This document shows, piece by piece, positions 54,735-62,734 of a DNA stretch of 64,000 nucleotides. The stretch lies in contig NZ_CP038255.1 of assembly GCF_004564135.1 (NCBI RefSeq), positions 2,405,501 through 2,469,500 of the forward strand. The letters run 5' to 3'. Below the pieces are notes generated by a model. That model was given only the letters and a program-made list of their open reading frames with translations. It had not been told where the DNA came from and did no database searches. A program made the translations under genes and the position numbers. The DNA comes from Terasakiella sp. SH-1 (GTDB taxonomy: Bacteria > Pseudomonadota > Alphaproteobacteria > Rhodospirillales > Terasakiellaceae). Position 1 is the stretch's first letter. Every line of letters begins with the position of its first letter.

Positions 54735-55349
54735 TTAATGGGAGGTCTCGCCCGCTTTTTCCTTTAAAAGCAACAGCGCCTTAATGGCATCTTCCACCAC
54801 CTGGTCACGTTCCACAATCTCATCTTGCAGTGCCTCACGCATGGCCGGGGTGTAGTCGGTCCAGTTTTCCAAATCCTGCAACAAGCCACTATAGGCATTA
54901 GCCTCATCACTGAGCCCGTCAATCAAGGCAGCGGTGGCAGAGGGCATTTTCATATCATCCTGCCCGCCCCAGAATCCTTCAATAAAACCGGCTTCAATTT
55001 CTTCAAGGCGGCGCAGCAGAGTTTCCTTGGCCTCTTCCAGATCAGCCAGCTTCCCGCGTGCACTTAACAAGGCCCCTTCGGCATCCGCCATTTTTTCCAT
55101 ACGCCGCCACAACCCCATAAAGGTAGAGAAAAACTTATCAGCCTCATCCTTGGTGACAAAACGTGGAAAATCATCTTCCGGCCAGAAACTTGCCACCACC
55201 ATCACAGGCAGCAAGTCTTTGTTGGGAGAAGCCAAGCCCCCCAGTACACGGGTGCGCACCACATGGAACGGGGTTTGGCTTTTATATTGCTCCAGAAACC
55301 TGGCGACACCTGCATCCCCAATATATTTACCCGGCTTTTTCGAGGCCAT
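54735..55349 (-). CDS. Unknown protein, 204 residues
   Basis: Soluble. The N-terminal half (GDAGVARFLEQYKSQTPFHVVRTRVLGGLASPNKDLLPVMVVASFWPEDDFPRF) looks compact; the middle is a likely coiled coil (EGALLSARGKLADLEEAKETLLRRLEEIEAG), followed by GFIEGFWGGQDDM. No family recognised. It is divergent from the riboswitch-controlled cobalt operon and lies 119 bases upstream of the other unknown gene on the same strand. Confidence 0.7.
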   Translation of the reverse strand: MASKKPGKYIGDAGVARFLEQYKSQTPFHVVRTRVLGGLASPNKDLLPVMVVASFWPEDDFPRFVTKDEADKFFSTFMGLWRRMEKMADAEGALLSARGKLADLEEAKETLLRRLEEIEAGFIEGFWGGQDDMKMPSATAALIDGLSDEANAYSGLLQDLENWTDYTPAMREALQDEIVERDQVVEDAIKALLLLKEKAGETSH

Positions 55350-55469
55350 TGGCTTTACCCCATATTCATGTGATCAAAATCTTGGGGCTGAACCTATTGG
55401 GCATCGGCTTTCAAGTCAAAGAAAATAGCACGAATATTGACTCAGTTCTCTTTCCATCATAAAAAGAGC

Positions 55470-55660
55470 CATGGTTCTTCCGAAGGCTAGAGTCTAGGAG
55501 ATTAAAAGGGAATACGGTGCGATGTACCCATCAGGGATCAAAACCGTAACTGCCCCCGCAACTGTAAGCGCAAATGTGTTGTTTCAAACCACTGGTGATA
55601 ACCGGGAAGGGAAACAAGGCGAAAAAGCGTAAGTCAGGATACCTGCCATGATAAACCGTT
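55470..55660 (+). promoter_or_regulatory. Cobalamin (AdoCbl/B12) riboswitch
   Basis: The consensus core is clear: GGTGCGA in the first helix region, AACTGCCCCCGCAACTG TAAGCG (the B12 box area), CCACTG, CCGGGAAGG, and AAGTCAGGATACCTGCC at 55631-55647. Order and spacing are as in class I cobalamin riboswitches. It lies about 110 bases before the cobalt-transport operon and should switch it off when cobalamin is plentiful. The outer limits are approximate. Confidence 0.95.
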
Positions 55661-55717
55661 GATTGGACGGGGTGGTCCATGGCTTGACTTGTTTTATTTG
55701 AGAAAACAGTTCCCCTG

Positions 55718-55754
55718 CCCCTTGTTCGATCTGCTATTACTATTGATCGAGGGG
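55718..55754 (+). promoter_or_regulatory. Shine-Dalgarno-sequestering hairpin behind the riboswitch
   Basis: TCGATC (55726-55731) can pair with GATCGA (55745-55750) and CCCC (55718-55721) with GGGG (55751-55754), with a bulge. The pairing covers the GAGGGG ribosome site of the first cobalt gene (start 55765), which fits a translational expression platform of the riboswitch. Confidence 0.5.
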
Positions 55755-55764
55755 ATCACACATC

Positions 55765-56559
55765 ATGAAGAAATTCTTTTTGGGCGTAGCCTTGGCTGTT
55801 TCAACTTTCCTTGCCACTGACGTTCACGCCCATTTCCAGCTTGTCTATTCACCACAATCCAATACGGAAAAAGCTGGTGTTAAACCGCTGAAATTGCTGT
55901 TCTGGCACCCGATGGAAAACGGACATGTCATGGATATGGGACAGCCGGAAGAATTCTATTATAGCTTCAAAGGTAAAAAAACCGATTTAACCCCCAGCTT
56001 GAAAGCAGTCTCATTTAATGGATTGCATAATAAAGCCAACGCCTATGACGGGGCCGTTAAGCTTAAACGCAATGGGGATTACAAACTGATCTTAACCCCT
56101 GCGCCTTATTATGAAGAAAGCGAAGATATTTATATCCAGCAGATCACCCAAACCCTGATCAATAAAGGCGGCGTTCCCACGGACTGGGCAGAACCTCTGG
56201 GATTAAAAACAGAAATTTTGCCACTAAACAAACCTTATGGGGCTGTTGTCGGCTCAAGTTTCTCCGCGATTGTTTTACGTGAAGGCAAGCCCCTGCCCGG
56301 TGTGGAAGTTGAAATTGAACATATGGTCGCTGAACCAGACATGGTTCAAAACAAGCCTTCAAACACCAAATCCTCCTCTATCCCCGGCGGGGCATTAAGT
56401 GTCATCAGCGACGCCAACGGCAAATTTACCTTTGCTATTCCAAAAGCAGGATATTGGGGCTTTGCAGCTCTGGGCTCCGGTCCAGATCAGGAATATCAAG
56501 GCAAGGAACTGTCCCAAGATGCGGTTTTATGGATCAAAGCCCATGAACTGGGGGAATAA
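55765..56559 (+). CDS. Periplasmic DUF4198 component of cobalt/nickel ECF transporter (CbiK/NikK-like)
   Basis: 264 residues with a signal peptide (MKKFFLGVALAVSTFLATDVHA) ending just before HFQLVYSP. The new N-terminus thus carries a histidine, apt for metal binding. The family (DUF4198) accompanies ECF-type Co/Ni transporters in place of CbiN. Two bases separate it from cbiM. Control by the B12 riboswitch suggests cobalt as substrate rather than nickel. Confidence 0.85.
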   Translation: MKKFFLGVALAVSTFLATDVHAHFQLVYSPQSNTEKAGVKPLKLLFWHPMENGHVMDMGQPEEFYYSFKGKKTDLTPSLKAVSFNGLHNKANAYDGAVKLKRNGDYKLILTPAPYYEESEDIYIQQITQTLINKGGVPTDWAEPLGLKTEILPLNKPYGAVVGSSFSAIVLREGKPLPGVEVEIEHMVAEPDMVQNKPSNTKSSSIPGGALSVISDANGKFTFAIPKAGYWGFAALGSGPDQEYQGKELSQDAVLWIKAHELGE

Positions 56560-56561
56560 TC

Positions 56562-57191
56562 ATGCATATTGTTGATGGTGCCCTTTCAAACGAGGTTGTG
56601 ATCGGCGGAGCCGTTTTGGCCGTCGGCGGCATTACCATTGGTTTGAAAAAGATGGACATGGAAAAAATCCCTGCAACCGGGATTCTGGCGGCCACATTTT
56701 TTGTGGCCTCCCTGATCCATGTGCCGCTAGGGCCAAGTTCTGTTCACTTGATTATGAACGGACTGGCGGGACTGATACTGGGCTGGACTGCTTTTCCCGC
56801 CCTGTTTGTCGGGCTACTTTTACAAGCCATTTTCTTTGGCTATGGCGGGGTGACAGTTCTGGGGGTCAATACCGTAGCCATCGCCCTTCCTGCTGTTTTA
56901 ATGCATTATGTCTGTAAAGCAGGGCTTCAACATGAAAGTAAAAAAGTCGCCATGATCTGGGGGGGAACAGCGGGTGCCATGTCCATTGCACTCACCGCCC
57001 TGTTTGTCACTTTTGCACTGGCCCTAACCGGGGAAGAATTTATCCCGGCTGCGAAATTGATCATTTTGGCCCATAGCCCTATTATGGCGATTGAAGGTTT
57101 CCTCTGTGCCTGTGCTGTTGCCCTGATCCATCGTGTGAAGCCTGAATTATTTGAAATTTTCAGCGAACCTAAAGAAGTTAGCCATGCCTAA
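56562..57191 (+). CDS. cbiM: Cobalt ECF transporter substrate-binding membrane component
   Basis: 209 residues, about six or seven membrane helices. The start MHIVDGALS is diagnostic: the N-terminal amine and His2 coordinate the Co2+ or Ni2+. LGPSSVHLIMNGLAGLILGW and FGYGGVTVLGVNTV are further conserved parts. It overlaps the next gene by 8 bases. It imports cobalt for cobalamin synthesis together with CbiQ and CbiO. Confidence 0.95.
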   Translation: MHIVDGALSNEVVIGGAVLAVGGITIGLKKMDMEKIPATGILAATFFVASLIHVPLGPSSVHLIMNGLAGLILGWTAFPALFVGLLLQAIFFGYGGVTVLGVNTVAIALPAVLMHYVCKAGLQHESKKVAMIWGGTAGAMSIALTALFVTFALALTGEEFIPAAKLIILAHSPIMAIEGFLCACAVALIHRVKPELFEIFSEPKEVSHA

Positions 57192-57747
57192 ATTCCTCCC
57201 CTTTCTCGCCTTCCTTTTATTGTGCAGCCCCGTTCATGCCCATAAAATCGTTGCCTCGGCCTGGACAGATGGTAACGATATCGAAGGTGAAATCGGTATG
57301 TCCAATGGCGATATGGCAAAAAGCGGGACTCTTATAAAAGTACTGGATTTAGAGGGCCATCAAATTGGGAAAACAACTGTCGGCAAGGATGGCCTGTTTC
57401 GTTTCACCCCTACCAAAGCTGTCGCCCATCGTTTTGAAGCCAATCTTGGGGCCGGACATGTTGCCTTTGTCATTGTTGGCGTGGATGAACTCCCCGACAG
57501 CTTAAAACAGCCTGAAAAAGCTTCCCCAACACAGGCATCTACACCCCCGCAATTGGTAAGTGCAGACCTTGAAAAAATCATTGCCAAAGCTGTACGAGAT
57601 GAAATCCAGCCCCTGCGCAAGGAAATCGCTGCTTATAAAGAAAAGAATGACCTGCAAACCATCTTGGGTGGAATCGGCTATATTCTGGGCCTGACAGGCA
57701 TTGGCTTTTATATGGCAGCACGACGCCAAAATGGTAAACAGGAATGA
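57184..57747 (+). CDS. CbiL/NikL-like accessory component of the cobalt transporter
   Basis: 187 residues from ATG 57184 (MPKFLPFLAFLLLCSPVHA is a signal peptide; a longer start would lie within cbiM). The mature N-terminus begins HKIVASAWTDGNDIEGE, with a His near the front, followed by a small beta domain and a C-terminal membrane helix (about 162-180, LGGIGYILGLTGIGFYMAA). This is the plan of NikL/CbiL proteins. ATGA overlap with cbiQ. Confidence 0.8.
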   Translation: MPKFLPFLAFLLLCSPVHAHKIVASAWTDGNDIEGEIGMSNGDMAKSGTLIKVLDLEGHQIGKTTVGKDGLFRFTPTKAVAHRFEANLGAGHVAFVIVGVDELPDSLKQPEKASPTQASTPPQLVSADLEKIIAKAVRDEIQPLRKEIAAYKEKNDLQTILGGIGYILGLTGIGFYMAARRQNGKQE

Positions 57748-58493
57748 AAACCAGCCCATCGGCCACATCATGGTTGTTGCGCCTTGATCCACGCGCACGT
57801 GTGGTTGCAGCCTTTCTATTTGCCTGCACGGTCGTTGCCCTTGACAGTTTTTGGACATTAGGGACGGCTTTAGTTACCGCCTTGTTCCTGTTAGCCTCTG
57901 CCCGCTTGCCTGCCAAAGAAACGCTAAAAAAAGTCATGACGATGGATGGCTTCATTATTTTTATGCTGTTCATGCTGCCCTTTACCACACCGGGCGAAAT
58001 CTGGTTTAACCTTGGTAGCCTGAGCGCCAGCTGGGACGGCCTGTTTAAAGCCCTGATCATTACCTTAAAGGCCAATGCCGTTGTCATGGCTTTATTGGCC
58101 CTTGTCAGCACCATTGATCCGATTGTTCTCGGCCATGCCTTAAACCGCCTGCGGATACCGGAAAACCTTGTACATCTTTTGCTGTTTTCCGTGCGTTATA
58201 TTGATGTCTTGAAACAGGAATATTTCCGCCTGCGCACCGCTATGAAAGCACGTTGTTTTCAGGCTGGAAACAATCTCCATACCTATCGTTCCATCGGCTA
58301 TCTTCTGGGCATGTTGCTGGTACGCAGTCTGGAAAGGTCTGAAAGAATCCTGGAAGCGATGAAATGCCGGGGCTTTCAGGGGAAGTTCTATCTGTTGGAT
58401 GAATTCCATTTTCAAAAACGCGACCGCCTTTTCAGCCTGATTGCCAGCCTGTTCCTCATTGCCCTTCTCGGATTGGATATGACTTATGGATAA
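57744..58493 (+). CDS. cbiQ: Cobalt ECF transporter transmembrane component
   Basis: 249 residues, with about five helices. Typical of the ECF T-component: RLDPRARVVAAFLFA near the start and, in the cytoplasmic coupling region, FRLRTAMKARCF and RSERILEAMKCRGFQGKF (the two ARG/CRG-type motifs that contact CbiO). It links the substrate unit to the ATPase. Overlaps cbiL-like by 4 bases and cbiO by 8. Confidence 0.93.
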   Translation: MKTSPSATSWLLRLDPRARVVAAFLFACTVVALDSFWTLGTALVTALFLLASARLPAKETLKKVMTMDGFIIFMLFMLPFTTPGEIWFNLGSLSASWDGLFKALIITLKANAVVMALLALVSTIDPIVLGHALNRLRIPENLVHLLLFSVRYIDVLKQEYFRLRTAMKARCFQAGNNLHTYRSIGYLLGMLLVRSLERSERILEAMKCRGFQGKFYLLDEFHFQKRDRLFSLIASLFLIALLGLDMTYG

Positions 58494-59163
58494 GCTTATC
58501 GACCTGCAAAACATCACCTTTGCCTATCCCAAACAAAAACCTGTCCTGAACGGGATTGATTTCACCTTGAAGGCAAGGGAGCGGATGGTTATCAACGGTC
58601 CCAACGGGGCTGGCAAAAGCACCTTATTTCACCTGATCGTTGGATTAAACAAACCCACAACAGGTAAAGTCATTGCCTTTGGCAAAGAACGCACACAGGA
58701 AAAAGATTTCAAAGACGTGCGCCAGCGCATTGGACTTGTCTTCCAAGACCCAGATGACCAGCTGTTTTGCCCCACTGTGGCCGAAGACATTGCCTTTGGT
58801 GTGCTGAATTTAGGCAATCCCCTTGATGAAGCGATGGCAGTTGTGGAACAGACCTTAAAAGACATGCATCTGGAACATTTACGTGATCGCGCCACCCATA
58901 ATCTATCGGGTGGAGAAAAAAGACTGGTCAGCCTGGCCTGCGTTCTTGCCATGGAACCGGAAATCTTGTTACTGGATGAACCCACCAACGCCCTGGATGA
59001 AAAAACTCAAGAACGTCTGATCGAAATTCTAAACGGATTGCCTCAGGCAATGATTGTGATTTCCCATGACCCAAGCTTTCGCCACCAGATCACAAATAAC
59101 CGTTTACACCTTGAAAATGGCCAACTAGTCAAGCCTGAACCAAAGTGTAAACATGCAAAATAA
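58486..59163 (+). CDS. cbiO: Cobalt ECF transporter ATPase
   Basis: 225 residues, one ABC ATPase domain: Walker A GPNGAGKST, Q-loop VFQDPDDQLF, signature NLSGGEKRLVSLA, Walker B ILLLDEPTNALD and H-loop VISHD. Powers the Co2+ importer. It is the last gene of the riboswitch-controlled operon; no clear terminator is seen after it. Confidence 0.95.
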   Translation: MDKLIDLQNITFAYPKQKPVLNGIDFTLKARERMVINGPNGAGKSTLFHLIVGLNKPTTGKVIAFGKERTQEKDFKDVRQRIGLVFQDPDDQLFCPTVAEDIAFGVLNLGNPLDEAMAVVEQTLKDMHLEHLRDRATHNLSGGEKRLVSLACVLAMEPEILLLDEPTNALDEKTQERLIEILNGLPQAMIVISHDPSFRHQITNNRLHLENGQLVKPEPKCKHAK

Positions 59164-59307
59164 TCGCGCCCTGTATGGATTTTGTTAACGATTGGACGCT
59201 AATATGTGAAAGTCGGATGGACTAGGTACTGAAATCATTGATTTTTTGGTAGTTTAGCCGTAATCTGACAGCAAATTTGCACCCTTTAACGAACCTGCGG
59301 TTTTAAC

Positions 59308-60987
59308 GTGTCTGAAGAGCAACAAAAAGATTTCGAGAAAATCGAACTGACAGCAGCCATGACTGAACTTTCTTCCCTGAATCCGGAAGAAGGGAAAGGG
59401 GCGATGATGGCACAGGTTGACCGTGCTGCCCTGCGCGTACTGAAAGTCTTGCGCGAAGGTAACCCGGACAAGTTGCAAAGTGATGCGACGTTCCTCGCCC
59501 AAATCAAATTCGTTATGCAAATCATGGAACAATGTAAAGACTTCCGTGACGGCCAGTTTACCCGGTTGGTGCGCCAACATGCCGAAGATATCATGACCGG
59601 GCTTGAGGCACTGCCCAAACGTTCCAAAGAAATAAAAGAAGAAAAGAAACGTAAAGCCGAAGAAGCCAAACGTCTAGCTGAGCAGGAAGAATCCGAAGCA
59701 CGTGCGCGCAAAATTGCCTCTGGCGGGGATGGCTCCCCCATTCATGAAGAAGAAATTGAAATAGATGAAGAGCCCGAATTTAATTACGAGCTGGCTGAAA
59801 AGCTCTGTATCCAAAGCGTTGTGCGCCATTTTGATTCCAAGCTGGATGTGCTGCGCAGCACGCACCTTTATGGCCGCCATTCAACCGAAGATATTGGTAT
59901 TCCGGCCCATTTCCTGTATTCCATCGAATTTTCCGTCCTGATCGAAGATGCCGTTCGTGCGTTGGTCATTGACAGCCGGGAAGTTTTGACACGACGCGTC
60001 TATAACGACATCGACCCCGAAGCCGATGAAGAAGCTATCCGTGTCATCTTGCGTGATAAAAGCAAACCATTGCTGGAAGTCGTTCATTCCGGCTTTAGCG
60101 GCTGGGGAAGTTCCCAAACAGAAGCTGCAAAACGTGCAGGAGAAAGCGACAAGCCCAAAAAAGCCGCCACCAAAGAGAAAAAAGGTGGCCTGTTTGCCAA
60201 GCTACTGGGTAAAGGTAAAAAAGAAGAAGCACCCAAAAAGAAAAAGAAAGTTGAGCGCGAAACTTGGGAAGATGTGCTGGATATCTTTAAAGAAGCACAG
60301 AATAAAGGCGAAGTCTTCTTCCCCAAAACCTTTAACTTCAGCATTCTTGCCTATCTCATGAACTTGCGTGACAACTTGTTTAAAGGAGAAGGTGATCGGA
60401 TTATCCAGATTGCTGAACAGGCCCAAGGTGGCTCCAGCGCCAAAGGGGCGGTCGCACGCGCACTGGAACAAAGCTTTAAACAGAACGATCAGAATTTCTT
60501 TGAAATGTTGATCCTCAACCTGCTTTATACCAAAAACTCCATTGGACTGGATGAAGTCCAATCAGCTTGTATGGGCCAAAAGCTGGATGCTGGCCGTTTG
60601 CCCCTCTCTGTACCGGAGCTGGGCCGCCGCCCGGTTGCCTATGCTGAACAGATCATCAAATTGTTAAAAGAACCAGCTGAACCGCGTGTTTTGAAAAACT
60701 GTCTGGAATTCTTCTTTGAATCTATTCTGGTGTTACACCTGATCAAATTTGACAAAGAATTCAAAAATGCTGTCACCCATTTTGAAGCAGAAAAAGAAAA
60801 TCTCGCAAAACCCTTACAAGGGGTGGTTGATGGTGTTCTCGGCCTGATTGACCGGGTCCTCTTTGCCCGTCAACAAGCCCGTGAGACAGGCGAAGACACA
60901 ACCATGCAAACCAAAGATACCATTAATCATACCATCGGCAAGTTTATGACAGCCTATGAAAACATGTATGAAAAAATGAAGAAATAA
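59308..60987 (+). CDS. Unknown protein, 559 residues
   Basis: Starts at GTG 59308. Soluble; two long highly charged linkers (KEIKEEKKRKAEEAKRL about 111-135, and a lysine-rich KKGGLFAKLLGKGKKEEAP region about 270-305) separate three more compact parts. The last part (FAGEGDRI... LARALEQSFKQNDQ region) is helical. No known motif. The gene is 12 bases upstream of the CinA-like gene, likely one operon, and 144 bases after cbiO. Confidence 0.75.
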   Translation: MSEEQQKDFEKIELTAAMTELSSLNPEEGKGAMMAQVDRAALRVLKVLREGNPDKLQSDATFLAQIKFVMQIMEQCKDFRDGQFTRLVRQHAEDIMTGLEALPKRSKEIKEEKKRKAEEAKRLAEQEESEARARKIASGGDGSPIHEEEIEIDEEPEFNYELAEKLCIQSVVRHFDSKLDVLRSTHLYGRHSTEDIGIPAHFLYSIEFSVLIEDAVRALVIDSREVLTRRVYNDIDPEADEEAIRVILRDKSKPLLEVVHSGFSGWGSSQTEAAKRAGESDKPKKAATKEKKGGLFAKLLGKGKKEEAPKKKKKVERETWEDVLDIFKEAQNKGEVFFPKTFNFSILAYLMNLRDNLFKGEGDRIIQIAEQAQGGSSAKGAVARALEQSFKQNDQNFFEMLILNLLYTKNSIGLDEVQSACMGQKLDAGRLPLSVPELGRRPVAYAEQIIKLLKEPAEPRVLKNCLEFFFESILVLHLIKFDKEFKNAVTHFEAEKENLAKPLQGVVDGVLGLIDRVLFARQQARETGEDTTMQTKDTINHTIGKFMTAYENMYEKMKK

Positions 60988-60999
60988 GGCAGCGGTTTC

Positions 61000-61746
61000 A
61001 TGGTCGATAAAGTTACAGCGTGTATTGTGATTATCGGCAATGAAATTCTTTCTGGCCGTACCCAAGACAGCAATCTTAATTTCCTTGCCACAGAATTAAA
61101 CAAACTGGGTATTCAGGTTGGTGAAGCCCGTGTCATCCCTGATATTGAAACTGTCATTATTGATACAATCAATTATGCCCGCAACACCTATGATTATGTC
61201 TTCACCACAGGCGGTATTGGCCCCACCCATGATGATATTACATCCGCCTGTGTTGCCAAGGCTCTGGGCTACGACTTTGCCCGCAACCCAGAAGCCGTTG
61301 CCATGCTGGAAAGCCATTACAAGCCAGAAGACCTGAATGAAGCCCGTTTACGGATGGCAGATACCCCCGTTGGGGCTATTCTGATTGAAAACCCCATCAG
61401 CAAGGCACCAGGGTTTCAAATTGAAAATGTCTTTGTCTTGGCAGGTGTTCCACGTATCGCCCAAGCTCTGTTTGATAACCTGAAAAACCGTTTAACAGGG
61501 GGGATAACCGTCCTGTCAAAAACCGTTTCAACCGATTTGGGCGAAGGGATCATTGCAGATCCCCTAGCCTCCCTTCAGGAAAAATTCCCCCATATTGACA
61601 TGGGCAGCTACCCTTATTTCAAAGATGGCCGTTTGGGTGTTTCCATGGTCCTGCGCCATCATGATGAAACAAGCTTGCAAGAATGCGAACAAGCGCTGAA
61701 AGAAATGGTTGAAACGCTCGGCGGAAACATTATCTTTTCCTTATGA
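61000..61746 (+). CDS. CinA-like molybdopterin-binding domain protein
   Basis: 248 residues. The fold of MoaB/CinA N-terminal domain is seen: ACIVIIGNEILSGRTQDSN, TTGGIGPTHDDITSACVAKA and LAGVPRIAQALFDNL. Full CinA has an extra C-terminal nicotinamide-mononucleotide amidase domain, absent here; this is the short competence/damage-inducible protein A form. Overlaps the next gene by 4 bases. Confidence 0.9.
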   Translation: MVDKVTACIVIIGNEILSGRTQDSNLNFLATELNKLGIQVGEARVIPDIETVIIDTINYARNTYDYVFTTGGIGPTHDDITSACVAKALGYDFARNPEAVAMLESHYKPEDLNEARLRMADTPVGAILIENPISKAPGFQIENVFVLAGVPRIAQALFDNLKNRLTGGITVLSKTVSTDLGEGIIADPLASLQEKFPHIDMGSYPYFKDGRLGVSMVLRHHDETSLQECEQALKEMVETLGGNIIFSL

Positions 61747-62033
61747 AACGAGAATTCCAGAAACTCCATTGGACGGCGCGCACGACGCTGATTTTCCTGT
61801 TCCAACATTTGGTTGCGGGCATTCTGGGCGGTATTTTCTTTGGCGTTCTGCTACTTTATTTTGATGTCAGCAATCTCTGGACCATGATTTCGTCTTCACA
61901 AGATCGCTGGCTGGTCCTGATTATGATGTTTACAGGATTGGCACTGACTTTTGGCAGCATCGGCATGGGCTGGGGTATTTTCAGTCTGGCACAGGAGCGC
62001 GACGACCCCCCCAGCAATCATACCTATTATTAA
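61743..62033 (+). CDS. Small two-helix membrane protein
   Basis: 96 residues, two likely membrane helices (about 17-40 and 56-80), with a basic N-terminus (MKREFQKLHWTARTT) and an acidic tail. ATGA overlap with the CinA-like gene shows co-translation. No family recognised. Convergent with bluB, with a 4-base overlap. Confidence 0.75.
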   Translation: MKREFQKLHWTARTTLIFLFQHLVAGILGGIFFGVLLLYFDVSNLWTMISSSQDRWLVLIMMFTGLALTFGSIGMGWGIFSLAQERDDPPSNHTYY

Positions 62034-62674
62034 CGGCGTAAAACCGTCTGATCAAAGGGCAAGCGGTCCTGCCAACCAAAGCGCACCAGCTCGGGGACAT
62101 CATGTTCTTCTTCGGGATAGCCAATACAAAGATATGCAACCAAGTCCCAGCTATCCTGCTGAATATCCAGAATTTCCTTAATCATATCCGGTTCAATAAT
62201 AGATACCCAGCCGATGCCGACCCCTTGGGCACGTGCCGATAACCACAGTGTCTGAATACTGGACACAACCGAATATTTCAGTGTTTCCGGCATGGTCTTT
62301 TGCCCCAGCCCTTGCCCAACCGTGGTGTGGCTATCGCAAAAAACCGCCACCTGGGCTGGCGCACGATCCAGTCCGGATAATTTCAGCGAGGCATAGGTCT
62401 CAGCCTTTTGACCATCATAATCTTTAAGTGCCTCTTGATTACAGGCTTCAAAATTATCACGGATGGCTTTGCGGCAATTCTGATCTTCCACCACAACAAA
62501 ACGCCACGGCTGGCTATTGCCCACAGACGGTGCCAACGTGGCTGTTTCCAACAAATTATCTAACAACCCTGAGGGCAGCGGGTCTGTTTTAAAATGACGC
62601 ACATCACGACGCCAGCGAAACAGTGCATCCAGTTGTTGCTGAAATTGGAGGTCAAAAACGGGTGGTGTCGGCAT
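62030..62674 (-). CDS. bluB: 5,6-dimethylbenzimidazole synthase
   Basis: 214 residues, nitroreductase fold. BluB cannibalises reduced FMN with O2 to make the lower ligand of vitamin B12. The conserved pattern is complete: FRWRRDVRHFKTDPLP, TLAPSVGNSQPWRFV, GLGQKTMPETLKYSVVSSIQTLWLSARAQGVGIGWVSI and YLCIGYPEEE. This separates it from ordinary nitroreductases. The start ATG 62674 has AGGGA 7 bases upstream, inside a hairpin. It complements the cobalt importer nearby and suggests de novo cobalamin synthesis. Confidence 0.93.
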   Translation of the reverse strand: MPTPPVFDLQFQQQLDALFRWRRDVRHFKTDPLPSGLLDNLLETATLAPSVGNSQPWRFVVVEDQNCRKAIRDNFEACNQEALKDYDGQKAETYASLKLSGLDRAPAQVAVFCDSHTTVGQGLGQKTMPETLKYSVVSSIQTLWLSARAQGVGIGWVSIIEPDMIKEILDIQQDSWDLVAYLCIGYPEEEHDVPELVRFGWQDRLPFDQTVLRR

Positions 62675-62699
62675 AAAAAAATCCCTGTATTTTTAGGGA
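62675..62699 (-). terminator. Terminator-like hairpin overlapping the bluB ribosome site
   Basis: TCCCT/AGGGA arms (62695-62699 and 62682-62686, read on the minus strand) with an 8-base loop are followed by seven T up to the bluB start. It is a plausible terminator of the GGDEF-EAL gene, and its 3' arm is also the only visible Shine-Dalgarno of bluB. Confidence 0.6.
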
Positions 62700-62734
62700 G
62701 GGACTGTACTGCCTTTGGCACAAAATAAAAAGTC

